37,499 bases of DNA, from positions 63,138-100,636 of the forward strand of contig PJRA01000313.1 in assembly GCA_016987375.1 (NCBI GenBank), in the 5' to 3' direction. Position numbers and translations under genes: made by a program. Source of the DNA: Brachionus koreanus (Eukaryota; Rotifera; Eurotatoria; Ploima; Brachionidae). The notes beneath the pieces were generated by a model, which worked only from the letters and a program-made list of their open reading frames with translations, did not search any database and was not told where the DNA came from. Positions 1 through 11,388 of the stretch are shown piece by piece (within the stretch, counting starts at the first letter, position 1; every line of letters begins with the position of its first letter).

Positions 1-108
1 AAAAAGACCTTCACAACGACCACAACAACCACAACATGTACACGTACACTATTCAGTAAACTTAGCAGCACGACAACCACAAGCAGCAGTAGTTCAATAT
101 CGAGTGTA

Positions 109-3100
109 ATGAACGACGTAATGATGACGCCCAATATGCAGCAAACTATAAATCCATTCGAAGAAACAAATAAATTTCGCCTTGAGCAGTCCGTGCTAAG
201 TCCAAATTTGTTTCAGATTGCGTCGACATCAACACCAGAGCGCGAGACCAACGGATCCATGTGGAATATTGAACAGCGAGCTGTACTATATCCAGCAGAC
301 ATTCCCACTGACGAATCCAGTCTTATTGCTCAATATTTGTACGATACAAGAATGGCCAAACAAGTAAACGCAGCCGTAGAAGCATTTTGGTCTCAGAATA
401 AAGTGATCATTGAATCGCCATTGGCAAGCAGCAATGCTACACAAGCATTTGGTTCAAATCAAATGAAAAATCGGTTCGGCACTTTGTCCTCAAGTGGAAA
501 CGGCTCGGCTAGTCGAAACAATTTTAGCTCACCGCTCAATTTAGATCTTAAATCGAATAGAAAAAATCAACGCTATGCAACCAGCAGTGTAAGCTCATTG
601 TCTAGTTTGGCCAGAAACAATTCGGCTACAAAACTTTACGAAGCTAATAAAATAAACAAAAAGGATAAAAGTAAATTAATTATCTATTTTGAGTATTACA
701 GATAAATTCTTTTTTTTTTAAATATTGAAAAATTAGAAATTCGAGACTTTAAAATTTTAAGAAAATTTCTTTGATATATAAATATTCAACGATAAAAATA
801 AATTTAGTTAAACTAAATTCTAAATTAATTAAGATGAATTGAATTTAAGCTATTGTTTAAGCTTAGAAAATAATTTTTAACATAAAAAAAAATTCTGTAA
901 GAATTGTATAGATAAATCTGAGAAAAAGACTTTTTGTTTTATGTTAAAATAATACTAAATTTATTAATTTCTTCTTTTTTTTTAATTTCTCAAAAATTGA
1001 AGTCGAAATTCGAAATTAAAAATAAGCCCAAATAACAAAAGAAATTTTGCGTCTAATTTTGAATAAGAAAAATAACTTAACTTTTTTTTCTAAAAATTCG
1101 GACTTTCGAATTTCCAGCCATAAAATTCGAATCTTCCTTTGCAATAAATTTGGCAAAGTAAAAAATTTTTGACTAGACTCTGTTGTGTCGGGCCCAAGGC
1201 CTCCTTCCCACTATTTTATAAGAGAATCTTGTTTTAGTTTAAATGAGCTGAATTAAATTTTTTTTTCAATTCTACTGGCTAAATGTGTTTTTTTTTTGTC
1301 TTTAACAGAAGAGTTTATGGTAAACGCTTAATTTTTTCTCTTATTCTTAAAGATATTAAGAATATTTATCTTATTTTTACAATATCAACCTTAGTTTTTT
1401 TTAAATTTCTCTTTTTAATTTAAATGATAAACTCAACAGCTAACAAAAAACTTTCAATTTTTTCAAATTAAATTTTAGCAAAGTTAAATTTTTGATCAAT
1501 CTTTAATTTGCTTTTTTTTGCTCAAAAATTTTAAATGCGCATATTGTAAATCGCTCTACAAATTTGAAAATTGAAATATGTAAATTGCGATGCAATTAAA
1601 TTTCGAATTTAGACTTTTTTGAGCCAAAAGAGCAAATTGAAAATTGATCAAAAATTTTACTTTGCCAAAATTTATGTTATAATTCATTATTAAAAAAAAT
1701 TTTTTTGACTCATTTGAAAATTTATTGCGAAAACATTTTTTAAAGTAATTTTTTATGTTCTCAACTTAATGAACTGTGTGATATTTCACAATAATCGGCT
1801 ATGCTTTAACACGTTTTGCTACACATGAAAATATGTTCTAGCATTAAGTTTTTTTAACCAAAAAATTTTTGAAAAATTTCAATAAACCTATGAAATTTCA
1901 CAATTAAATATCATAATTAAGAAGATTAAATATTTAATCAAAAAAAGGAAAAGAAAATGAGCGTCTCCTCATTATCTACTAGGATGGAATAAGGTCAATT
2001 ATTATCTTTAACTATTATCTTCCATTGATTAAAAAAAAAAAAACCTAAAAACTAAAAATGAACATTAGTTGATTCAAAAAAAAAGTCAAAAACAAAAGCT
2101 AAAGATGATTAATTTACCTCATGCTAGAATAAATGCTGAAATTTTTAAGCTTATTTTGGCCCTTTTTTTTGTATGATAATTGAAATATTTTTTTGTTTAT
2201 TTTCTAACAAAAATTTAAATTTTTTTTTTATTTCGAATATAGAACTTTTGAAATGGTTGATTGAAGTCATGTTAAACAATAGAATCAATTTCAATTTTCA
2301 CTCACACATAGTTTCAAATTTTTCATTCTTCTATCTTTTTTATCATGATTCTATACAGAATTGTTGAGTTAAAAACATCATTATTTAATAATTTGTTTTT
2401 AAAATTTAAAAATCGCATAATTAGAAAATTTTGAACTTTGAAAATTCGAACTAAATGAACTACTGAATTCACAACCGTTTTATGCGCTTTTGTGAAATTT
2501 AGTACAATGAAACAGAAGAATATGCTACAATTTTTTTGAATGATGCATTTATACAACTAATAAAAACGTTTAAAAAAAGTTTTTTGCTTTTTCTGTGAAT
2601 TGATTTTTGTTTTATTTTATTGTTCTGTACCAAATTTCACAAAACTATTCATGCCTATTTTAATCTGTTTAAAACAACTCTGCATAAAAAATGTTTAAAT
2701 TAAAATAAAATTGAAATCTTTCATAAAAAAATCTAATAAAAAAAAACAGCTAACAAATAATTAATCAAAATAAAAATCGTAAGTTTTAACAAATGCGACT
2801 AAGTTTTATAAATTCTAATTGTCTTTTTTCCATTAGCGGTTTGCATAAAACTGAAATTTTTTAAATTTACTCTGCTCCTGAAAAAAAATTCTTCCAACTT
2901 CTTCAACTTCACCTCATTCTGAAAGTTTAATAATTAATTAATTAATTAGTTTTTATTTTATTAAAATAATTAAATGAAAAAATTTTATTTGTTTAAAAAA
3001 AATTAATAAATTTATTTTAATTTCAAAGACTGTCAAACAGTGCTCAGCTTTCCGATTGATTTAGATCTGAATCAAATACCAGGTCTGAAAGAATTTCTTA

Positions 3101-4734
3101 TAAATTGCGGCGATTGTGATGAAAATGCCAGCTCGCCAAAGCTTAACAATTCAATAAGAAAAAAACTATTCGATTTGGACGAGTTGTCTACTTCGTCGAC
3201 CAAAAACACTGCCGACGACGATTCGTTCATGTCGCCGCGTTTGCGACAACTTCAAAAGAACTTTTCGAAAAACGACTCGGAGCCTAAAGTCGATGTGGCG
3301 GTTGTGAGGCCACCAGTGATCGATATGTCGCTGAACGACGACTGGGAGAACTCGTTCGAATTCGAGAACCAAGCACCCAATCCAAATGACAAAAATCATC
3401 GCTCTTCGAGTCCAAAAAAAAACAAAAATAGAAAAATATTGTGCGACATTGGTTCCGAGAACGATCAAGACGACAGTGTATTTTTAGCCGAGCATAAAAA
3501 TATCGAACTATCGCCAGTTGCCAATCATCAAACGCCGAAAAAAATGGCCGACTTATCCGATGAGAACAAAATGGATCTATCTATTTTGTCAAATAGTCTT
3601 TTTAGTAAAAATCTTCAACATCAGCATCACAATCGAATTTTCCACTTTGACACCGAGTCGGACATGGACAAAAATGAGCCGATCATCAAATCACCAAATT
3701 TGTCGCCCATAAGTCAAAAAAAATTCGATCTTAACTCATCAAATGAAAGTCAAAAAAGTCAACATCAAAAATCGATCATTTTCATGGACTATTCGAAATC
3801 GTCCGAAAAGCCAAGACAAAATGTGAACAAATCGTTTTCAATTGAGAATAAATCTGATTCAATGAGCAATCATTACAAACGAGAAGAAATATACAATCAA
3901 ATGTATCATGACACATATGAAAATTTGATTAAAAAAACCGAAATGCAATCAAGAGATGTAAATAGGACAATTTTGCTTCAGAATAGCACTGCGACCACAA
4001 TAAATCAGTCTAGTTCTCAAGACACTGGCTATCAGACAAATTGTTTTGGACAAAACGGAACAAACAATAGTTCTAATGTGACTAATGCTAGTGAAATGAT
4101 GTTGTTCAAAAAACCATCTAGTCTAAGCTTGCCTGTTAATAATAACGCTACTAACAATGCCAATGCTAATACTAATAATATTACTAATAGCAAATATACA
4201 ATCCATCAATTAGACCAACATGAACTTAGTACAGATCGACTTAAGTCCAATAGTTCCAATAGTAAAAGTATGCACAAAAATTTGTCCAAGTCATGTGAAA
4301 AAAATGAGTGCAAACAAAGGTGTAGAAGAAAAAAATTTAGTTTGAGTTTGAATTCGTTTGAGAAAATGCAGCCGATTGAGTGTTCGACACCTGAAAAGCT
4401 TAAAAGTGAACTAAAGACAGAGTTGTTTAAGTCAAAGACAACAATTGATTTTAGATCAGTGGTTGATGAAGAGAATACAAGTGTGTTTAGGGTATATGAT
4501 TGCAGTAGTCGGAACAATTTGGACTGTTCGTTGGACAATGAAGAGAGTGAGAGCTTGGATGAAGTTAAAAGAGAAAAAGTGGCTTTGGACTGTTCGTATA
4601 TGGAACAGTCGATGTTGAATGGCAAATCGGCAAGTGAGTATGCGCGCACTATTATTGAAAAAGCTAAACAAGAGCTTGTAGCAACTAGATATTATTTTAA
4701 TTTGAAAAATACGAATCGGACAAATCGAGTTTAA
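109..4734 (+). CDS. BORA: Protein aurora borealis (Bora), Aurora-A/Plk1 activator
   Basis: Exons 109-670 and 3029-4734 join in phase (overhang A plus AC) to give 755 residues. Seen: the Bora N-terminal block NPFEE (15-19), SPNLF (31-35), a W-N-I-E-Q-x-A-V-L-x-P-A-D-I stretch (52-65) and AVEAFWSQNKVIIESP (89-104). The join gives CQTVLSFPIDLDL, matching the conserved Bora QTxLSxP segment, followed by the conserved SIRKKLF motif. A later QDTGYQT resembles the vertebrate DSGYNT motif. The remainder is Ser/Asn-rich with many S/T-P sites. Known of the family: Cdk1-phosphorylated Bora binds Plk1 and lets Aurora A activate it for mitotic entry. The apparent open frame at 3040 begins with GTG, so this is an internal exon. 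The same frame stays open upstream of ATG 109 to the window edge as a Thr/Ser-rich stretch, so the true start could lie further 5'. Identity is confident; the start is not. Confidence 0.85.
1470..1673. repeat. Foldback/MITE-like element, family A copy 1
   Basis: The left arm begins AATTTTAGCAAAGTTAAAT followed by TTTTTGATCAAT. The reverse complement of the right arm begins AAATTTTGGCAAAGTAAAA followed by TTTTTGATCAAT. The arms stay similar for about 75 bp, through TTTGCTC..TTTTGGCTCAAAAA to a terminal CGC. The same outer motif GCAAAGTAA-ATTTTTGATCAA occurs at 33362-33592 and the GATCAA part at 37275, so this is a dispersed family. No clean target duplication was seen. Confidence 0.55.
2486..2650. 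repeat. Inverted pair of the TTTTGTGAAATTTAGTACA repeat
   Basis: GCTTTTGTGAAATTTAGTACA with ATGAAACAGAA at 2486-2518 reappears inverted at about 2617-2646 as TTGTTCTGTACCAAATTTC then ACAAAAC. The same motif opens a dispersed repeat at 7371, and a related form lies near 14055. It looks like the terminus of a short foldback element. Confidence 0.45.
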
Positions 4735-6427
4735 TTTAAAAAAAAAAATTTCTTGATTATTTTTTTTTTATTTTTTTTTTTTTCAGGGATTATTGTTATT
4801 TTTATATTTTTTGTTAATTGAAAAAAAAATAGGTTTACAATTTTTCAAGTTTTAATTAATTTTTTTCTATTAATGTAATTTTTATACTTGATAATGTTGT
4901 TGATAGTTAACTAGCAAAAATGAGTTAAAAAAAAAAAAAGAAAAAAACAAAATCTATATTAGGATCGACTCGAGTTTTACTAAGTATGATTTGAGTTTAA
5001 TTATTTTTTTCTATCAAGCAAAAAATTGTTACTAAAAATTTTGTTTCATTAAAATTTTACTAATAGTGATTACCGTGTCGGACGATTATATTATTTATTT
5101 GATTCAATAACTAGTCCTCTAACGGTAAATTAATACTTAAATTAATGTGTAATTAGCTTTATTTTTATAATGTGATTTATTTGTGATTTAAATAAATGTG
5201 TATGACATGTCAAATAGTTTATTTTTACTTATTCATTTTCTTGATAAAATTTTAACTTTTATTTTTAATTATTTTTTTTACAAATTTTTAAGAAATTTTT
5301 TAATTGAAAAATTTAATCCCGGTACAAATTTTCTTGTGTAGGAAAACATGTTAGACCAAAGTAATATTTTCACAAAATTGCAAACACAAAATATAAAGTT
5401 AAAAATTGAATATTCACTTTTAAGAATAATTAAATTGAATATTTAATAAATGAGATTCTGCAAAAATTTTTTCCAAAAAATAGTCAAAAACCTTTAAGAG
5501 ATCTCTTTCAAATGTTTTAACTTCATATTAAACACGATCAAATTAGATGGTACAAGTCGGCAATCACTGATTCAAACAATGATTCAACTTTTTCAGAAAT
5601 TGAATTTTGACTGAATGGAATGGGTTATAAACAGAGACCATTGAGCCTGAAACAATAAACAGTTTCGAAGCCAGGTTTTTGTAGCCTTTTTCGCTTTTCT
5701 TTAAAAAACATTTTTTTATAATTAATCTGAAAAATTAAAAAAATCAAATTTAAGGAACTTTGAGAATCTAGCTGAACAAATATCTAAAACATCAAATATT
5801 TAGATTTTCCTGTTAAAAACTGACGAATATGATCAAGAGTCTATGTCAAGAATTAAATAATTCACAGTTCTAAATTTTTTAAGTTTTTTGTTTTTTCAGT
5901 ATTGTCAAAAATATTCAAATATAATCAAAACAAATTTTTTTCTCTTTTTGAATTAAAATTTCTAAAAAAAATTATTTAAAAAATATACTGCAAAAATAAA
6001 TCAGACCTTGTGAATTTTTGAAACTATATCTCTTTTAATAGTATCACTATCATATTTCGATAAAAACAAATTAGTCTCAGAAAAATCTTCAAAATTTAAT
6101 CTGCTAAATTTTGAATTATTTAATATTTAGTGTTTCATTTTGTTGAAAATATAATTTAATGAATTTGGAAATTTATAGGTTTTAAGATTTTGCTCCTAAA
6201 AAAGTTTAAATTTTTAAATATTTTCCGGTTTTTAATTAAAAAATTAAATAAAAATAGGACAGACAAAATTTTTAAATTTTTTGTTTTGTTTTATTCAAAA
6301 AAAATCGATTGATTGCTACTCGTTCTAAATAAAATCCATAAAAGCTCATTAATTTTGATTATTAAAACGTCATAAAATAATTAATATAAATAGAATAAAA
6401 TGTTTTTTGCCTTTATTTCTAAATAAA
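4735..6427. other. Intergenic: bora 3' end and lectin promoter region
   Basis: Very AT-rich, with no supportable gene. A plausible bora poly(A) signal AATAAA lies near 5191 in TTTAAATAAATGTG. The stretch from 5240 to 6380 shows only homopolymer runs and no open frame I would defend. The last 45 bases hold the TATA-like box listed separately. Confidence 0.5.
6385..6393 (+). promoter_or_regulatory. TATA box of the lectin gene
   Basis: TATAAATAG lies 43 bp upstream of ATG 6428, leaving a very short 5'UTR. That UTR holds an 8-codon upstream ORF (6400-6426) ending just before the main ATG. The background is AT-rich, so support comes from the spacing shared with other secreted genes in the window. 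Confidence 0.4.
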
Positions 6428-7171
6428 ATGAAAAAAATTATTTTATGCTTCATTTTTAGTAGTTTTTTATCCCAATTGAATTGCCTCTGGTCAGCCAAGT
6501 TTATTAAAATGAATAAAGAGATCATTGATCAATCATGGCAAATTTTTAAAACAAACACTAAAATTTCTAAATTGAAATGTTTGAACTTATGCAGAGATAG
6601 ATTATTTTGCAGTTACGCTTATTTTAGCGCAAAAAATTGCATTTTGTACAGTGAATACGCAAATAGCTTTTTGATAACTTCGACAAATGGTAAATTTGTT
6701 TATATGAAAACTTTTAACAATGTTAAATATAGAAATTGTGATAATTCAAATCAATATTGGTCACTGGAACAAAGAAAATGTCTTAATTGTCCGCCAGAGT
6801 TCACAAAATATTCTAGCTGGCCATTTGCTTGTTTTTACATGCCATTAGGTAAATTTACATTTAATACAGCAAAATTAGAGTGTCAAAGTCATGGTGCAGC
6901 ATTGATTAGTCCGCAAAATAATGATAAAATTTATTTCATGTCAAATCAATTTGGAACAGACTATATTTGGGTAGATAGCTCTATATCAAAAACTAACGAA
7001 GTGTTTAAATGGAGGGATGGAATAAAAGTTGGTGGATTCAAGTTGGGAGAGCCGAATAATTTTGATGGCAATTCAAGTTATTTGTCAGAGTCTTCATTAT
7101 GCATCTCAAACCATGAATTTTATGATACAAAACATACAAAAAATCACACCTGTGTCTGTGAAACAGTTTAA
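6428..7171 (+). CDS. Secreted protein: PAN/apple-like region plus C-type lectin domain
   Basis: Single-exon gene of 247 residues. I start at the ATG giving signal peptide MKKIILCFIFSSFLSQLNC; the frame upstream has only a TTG. Residues about 48-80 carry a C-x3-C-x5-C-x9-C pattern (CLNLCRDRLFC...NC), resembling a shortened PAN/apple domain. Residues about 121-245 form a C-type lectin domain: CPPEF opening, C-F-Y, an A-K-x-x-C-Q-S-H-G-A-x-L helix, YIWVDSS, FKWRDG, and a C-terminal C-x-C pair. An EPN triplet (208-210) sits in the canonical sugar loop, which in the family goes with mannose-type ligands through Ca2+. The usual WND triplet is not seen, so calcium and sugar binding are uncertain. 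Likely an extracellular recognition protein. Confidence 0.75.
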   Translation: MKKIILCFIFSSFLSQLNCLWSAKFIKMNKEIIDQSWQIFKTNTKISKLKCLNLCRDRLFCSYAYFSAKNCILYSEYANSFLITSTNGKFVYMKTFNNVKYRNCDNSNQYWSLEQRKCLNCPPEFTKYSSWPFACFYMPLGKFTFNTAKLECQSHGAALISPQNNDKIYFMSNQFGTDYIWVDSSISKTNEVFKWRDGIKVGGFKLGEPNNFDGNSSYLSESSLCISNHEFYDTKHTKNHTCVCETV

Positions 7172-7252
7172 ATATAAATATAAAAACTTATTTTCATTTA
7201 TGAGATGATTTTAATTTTAATTAAATTGGAATTTTTTCAAATAAATTAATTT

Positions 7253-7370
7253 TTCATTTTATTAGAAAATGGCAAAAGAAAAATTTTTAACGTTATTTAC
7301 GAAAAAATTTGATTATTTTTTCAAAAAATTATTAAAAAAAAAAAGTTAATTTTTAGTTAAGTTTATTGAG
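7253..7370 (+). repeat. AT-rich duplicated block, copy 1 (contains a 26-codon micro-ORF)
   Basis: TTTTATTAGAAAATGGCAAA and about 100 following bases reappear diverged at 7676-7798. Each copy has TTATTAG-AAA-ATG, a splice-acceptor-like context followed by a start codon. Here the ATG at 7269 opens MAKEKFLTLFTKKFDYFFKK and ends at 7349. The micro-ORF may be fortuitous in such AT-rich DNA. Confidence 0.4.
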
Positions 7371-7605
7371 TTTTGTGAAATTTAGTACAATAGAACAGAA
7401 CAAATTGTTAAAAATTCTCTTATTTTTTCTTTTAAAAGTCAAAAGCAAGTTATGTAAATGCAACATGGTGCAATATCAAAGTTGCACTATTATGAAAAAT
7501 CTGAAAAAACTCTGCAAACATAGCATTAATAAAATTTGAACATATTTGGCTTTAGTGCATTTTGCAGAGGCTTTGCACATCATTTGCAGACTTTGACTTT
7601 TAGTA
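7371..7605 (+). repeat. Dispersed repeat family B, copy 1
   Basis: Opens with TTTTGTGAAATTTAGTACA, continues AAAAGCAAGTTATGTAAATG and CAACATGGTGCAA, and ends TTTGCAGAGGCTTTGCACAT. It aligns over about 160 bp with the reverse complement of 28010-28164, with shared blocks AATGCAACATGGT, TTTGGCT-TAGTG and TGCAGAG. No protein coding is seen. It is probably an old transposon-derived interspersed repeat. Confidence 0.5.
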
Positions 7606-7675
7606 CAACTAAGTTTGTTGAATAAGCTTTTTAAGCACTAATTTTTGTTCTGTTTTTTAAATAAAATAAAAACAT

Positions 7676-7798
7676 TTTTGATTTTATTAGAAAATGCCAG
7701 AAGAAAAATTTTCAACATTATTTAAGAAAAATTATGATTTCTTTTTAATAAATTGTTTTAAAAAAAAGTTATTGCTTTTAATTAGTTTAGTTCATTGA
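7676..7798 (+). repeat. AT-rich duplicated block, copy 2 (contains a 34-codon micro-ORF)
   Basis: Diverged copy of 7253-7370. ATG 7694 follows TTATTAG-AAA and opens MPEEKFSTLFKKNYDFF, alignable with the copy-1 peptide at EKF-TLF and the K-K / D-F spacing. It ends at TGA 7796-7798. Confidence 0.4.
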
Positions 7799-8682
7799 TG
7801 TTTATTTTAATGCCACAAGTGATGACACACACTGTTGTTTAAAATACTATGTCTTTGAATTTATTTACATATAGATATGATTATTAATTTCGATAAAATG
7901 ATTAAATAAATATGAAAAACAATTTTAATATCAATGAAAAAAAAAGGTTTATTATCCGAATCTATTTTTTAATGATATTTTATTTTTGTTTCAAACATCC
8001 TGTTACATCCATTTTATAGAATCTCATAGAAATAATGCATTTAGTTTAAGAATACTTATGAATAGAAAAAACAAAAAAATCAAATAACAATGCAAATTTA
8101 TTCTTCTACCTTTAAGTTTTTGATTAAATAAAATTCATTTGCTCCGCTGATCACAAAGTTTCATTTTCCAAATGACAGTTGACAATTTAGAAAAATTAAT
8201 CAAGCAATTAATACAAATTTAATCCTATTATATTCGGTCTTGAAATATGCTATTAAGCTTAATGAATATGTTTTTCAATAATTTGTCAAAAATAAAATTG
8301 AGAAAAACTCTTTAAAAAATTTTAAAAATTTCATAAATTAGCTATACCTATTTGATTTTGATTTGTTTTTCAACAAAAAATAATCTGAATATTCAATTAG
8401 TTAAGCTAATATTCTAAAGTTAATGGTTTAATATTTAAAAAGCATTTTAAAAACTCTAATATAAATTTTCAAATTTCAATGTTCAAAAAACAAACAATTT
8501 TATGGTCGTATGGTCGTAAATTGTGATGTAACTCTAACTACATTATCTAGATTTTGAATAAAAATTACAAAAGCTAAACAACCTTAAACGAAACATTTAA
8601 ATATTTTTTATTAACAATGACTTTTTGTTTTAGTTGCACCGAGTTATGTAACTCTTATTCTAAAATTCCATTCAAAACAGCA

Positions 8683-8689
8683 TATAAAA
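8683..8689 (+). promoter_or_regulatory. TATA box of the serine protease gene
   Basis: TATAAAA in GCATATAAAATCTATAG, 53 bp upstream of ATG 8736. Context and spacing are typical of a metazoan TATA promoter with a short leader. Confidence 0.5.
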
Positions 8690-8735
8690 TCTATAGTTGA
8701 TTTTCTAAACTAAAAGAAAATAAATTTTTTTTAAG

Positions 8736-9599
8736 ATGAAAAATCTTCTATTTGTTTGCCTAATTGTTTTGTTGTCAATTTTACACTATGATGCCAAAAA
8801 CTTACTAAAATGTGGTCAAACATCACATAAGCACACAATTTTGTCGCGCATCATTAACGGACACAAGTCTATTCCAAACTCATGGCCATGGCATGTTGGT
8901 ATATTTTTCAAAATATTCAATGGATATTCTTTTTTTTGCGGTGGTTCTCTAATAACAAACAAACATGTTTTGTCTGCAGCTCATTGCTTCGACCAAATAC
9001 CTCCCATGTTGCAAATTTATATCGGAGTCGGTCTTCACAATTTGAGCCAAGCTCATCCAGACACTAATTTAATCAAGGTTTCTAATATAATTAAACATGA
9101 AAATTACAATCAAACTGGATTTGATAACGACATTGCTTTACTTGAATTGTCCGAAAACGTTAAATTGTCTGAACAAGTGTCGACTATTTGTTTACCGTGG
9201 GGCAAGAGTGTCAAGTCAATTTACAACAAGACATTGTTTGTGCCTGGATGGGGTAGTACTAACGAAATAGTCAGTTTTTCTTCAAGAGCTGAGAGTTTAA
9301 ACGAAATTCAAGTTCACATTATGAATGATATTAATCAAACATTATGTGCCAATATGGGCGATTCTAGATATTGTGCAATTAACAGACTAAGAAAAGATTC
9401 AAATTTGTGTGTAGGTGATTCAGGTGGTTCTCTAGTACACAATGATAATGGAAAATGGTATGTTTATGGAATAGTAAGCTTTGGTAATGTAGATCTAGTT
9501 GATAATGGCAAATCAATCAAATGTGTCCTTAATTCACCGACATTTTTCACAGTAGTTCCAAATTATATTAATTGGATTAATCAACATGTCAACATGTAA
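8736..9599 (+). CDS. Secreted chymotrypsin-fold (S1A) serine protease
   Basis: Intronless, 287 residues, with signal peptide MKNLLFVCLIVLLSILHYDA. CG at 26-27 precedes activation site SR-IINGH (R38/I39). Catalytic triad: His83 in LSAAHC, Asp132 in NDIALLEL, Ser229 in GDSGGS. GWGS at 171-174 and the C-terminal NYINWI helix complete the S1 fold. The position equivalent to chymotrypsin 189, which sets P1 preference, is Asn223 (DSNLC) and not the trypsin Asp. Strict Arg/Lys specificity is therefore unlikely, although activation itself follows an Arg. Inferred role: digestive or other extracellular proteolysis. It is one of three S1-fold genes in the window sharing an S-N-x-C pocket motif. The S1A family call is firm; the substrate is unknown. 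Confidence 0.9.
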   Translation: MKNLLFVCLIVLLSILHYDAKNLLKCGQTSHKHTILSRIINGHKSIPNSWPWHVGIFFKIFNGYSFFCGGSLITNKHVLSAAHCFDQIPPMLQIYIGVGLHNLSQAHPDTNLIKVSNIIKHENYNQTGFDNDIALLELSENVKLSEQVSTICLPWGKSVKSIYNKTLFVPGWGSTNEIVSFSSRAESLNEIQVHIMNDINQTLCANMGDSRYCAINRLRKDSNLCVGDSGGSLVHNDNGKWYVYGIVSFGNVDLVDNGKSIKCVLNSPTFFTVVPNYINWINQHVNM

Positions 9600-11277
9600 A
9601 TAATAAAAATTTTTCAAAAATGTAGAAAATAAAATCTAGCCTGGTTGGTTTAATTTTTTTTTTAAATAATAAACTATTTTATATGAGTTAAATTCTGTTT
9701 GATAACTAAATACTAAATTGTACTTTTGTATTTATTAAAATTAGCATAAATTAAGAGTCAAAAATATTTTTTAAATTTCCAAAAAAAAAATTTATTTGCT
9801 TTATTTTTAATTAGATTTCAAAATTAAAATTTTATTTCTAATTTTTTGTACTTTGATTTAAGTCTTCATAATCAAATGAAAAAAGTCGACTTTAAACCAT
9901 TTTTTTTTTTTTGATATTTGAACACACATCATTTTAGAACTTATAATTGTTAAATTGTCTAAAGTTAGAATTTATTATCTTTTATGCCTTAATCAAGTAT
10001 TTAAAATTTAATTATTTCAAAATTTTGGTTCTTTTACATTTAAAATTATTAAAATAACAATTGTACCTATGTTTCATTAATTTTTTTTTAGTTGTAAGGA
10101 CAAAGAATAAAAATCTCATTTTTCTAAAAATTAAAAAAAATAAATAAAAATTTATAGAAATCTTTTTTTGCACAAATTTTCTTATATTTTTCTATGATTA
10201 ATCTACAGAGCAAGTATCAATTAGATTAAACGAATAAAAATTGAATTAAAATATACAAGTTAAATTAAAGAAAAGTTCAAATTTTTCGTGTGTAATACTT
10301 TTATTCTGATTGATTGTTAAACATCAAATTGATGGGTGTAAATATACAAAGAAAATGTAAGATGATGATTAAATCATTCTATTTCTCAACTATTTGTAGG
10401 ACCAACCGATTGTGAATTAACAGAAATTATCACAAAAAAAAAATCACTCACTCGTCACTCATTAGATTTAGCATCAATAATTGATGATTAGTCAGAATAC
10501 AGATTATGAATTTATCTTAGAGTCTTGGGCTTTTTAGCTTGAATTTTTGTCATAGAAGCTTTAGATGATAATGATCCATGATCGAATCCATTAATCGCCT
10601 TCATCTGATCAAATAAAATGCAGAAAGTTTTAAAAACTTATAGATCAGAGAATCACCGAATAAATTTTCTAGCAAAACAGATATTTCTAAAAGTAGGGTT
10701 AACTCGCGCTATCATAGACCAAAATATGACAGAAACTTTTTTTGCTCTTTTTTTGTCTTTTTCAATTAATTTTTAAATTGAATAATTAAAAATCAATCTT
10801 TTTGATAAATTTTGCTATTTTTATAATGGTTTAATTTTGTCGTTTATTATGAATTTTTTGATTTTTTTGAAATATTTTAAAATAAAGTAAAGTAGAGTAC
10901 AATGATACAATTATATACAGACATATCATTTTATAAGTTAATAGGTTTCATATTTAATGAAATAATGAAAGAATATTTATTATTTTGAAATTAAAAAAAA
11001 AACACAATTTTTGTTAATTTAAGAATTTGATCACAATCAGCTGATCAACTTTTACGCATTTGTGATTATGTAATGATGTTATTTCTGAAAATTTTAATTT
11101 TCTAGTCTGATATAATTTACGACTATAAAAATTATTTTTTTTTTTTTCTATTTTATGAAATGAATCATAAGTAATTACGAAATTGATAATTCACGTATAA
11201 AAGTAAAGTAATTTTTTAAAAATAAATAAAAAAAAGCGCCATTTATTATTATGAATTTTTCTAAATTACACTTGAAA

Positions 11278-11388
11278 AGCACACACACACACACCAACTC
11301 ACTCTCTCTCTCTTTCTTTCATTCTTTCAGCAACCATGGGATCGAAGCTGAAATCAAAAAAGCTCTTTTTCTCTCTCTCTCTCTCATT
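11278..11388 (+). repeat. AC and CT microsatellites in the PP2C upstream region
   Basis: (AC)7 at about 11278-11293 is followed by CTCTCTCTCTCTTTCTTTC and, after the ATGGGATCG island, another CT tract at about 11369-11388. The pyrimidine run ends in CTTTCAG, which resembles a 3' splice site, so this may include a 5'UTR exon boundary. Confidence 0.5.

Larger units (their letters stand above)
671..3028 (+). other. Long intron of bora
   Basis: Donor GTAAAT follows AAAA at 670. The acceptor is TTTCAAAG ending at 3028. The 2358 bp are very AT-rich and non-coding. It holds a foldback repeat at 1470-1673, an inverted pair built on TTTTGTGAAATTTAGTACA at about 2486-2518 and 2617-2646, and a TTAA microsatellite near 2930-2948. 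The AT-rich open frames at 2173-2367 and 2323-2556 look spurious. Confidence 0.75.
7172..8735. other. Intergenic region with duplicated block and dispersed repeat
   Basis: Holds the lectin poly(A) region (AATAAA near 7240), two copies of an AT-rich block (7253-7370 and 7676-7798), a dispersed repeat (7371-7605) between them, and the protease promoter at its right end. A small direct repeat TATGGTCG-TATGGTCG lies near 8502-8517. No full-size gene is visible. Confidence 0.5.

Noticed and set aside
2930..2948. TTAA microsatellite as a possible piggyBac target cluster
   Set aside because: Simple tandem repeat in an AT-rich intron with no associated terminal repeats.
3166..3468. Open frame antisense to bora exon 2
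   Set aside because: Overlaps a strongly supported coding exon on the other strand and has no domain; same for 4206-4649 and 4456-4671.
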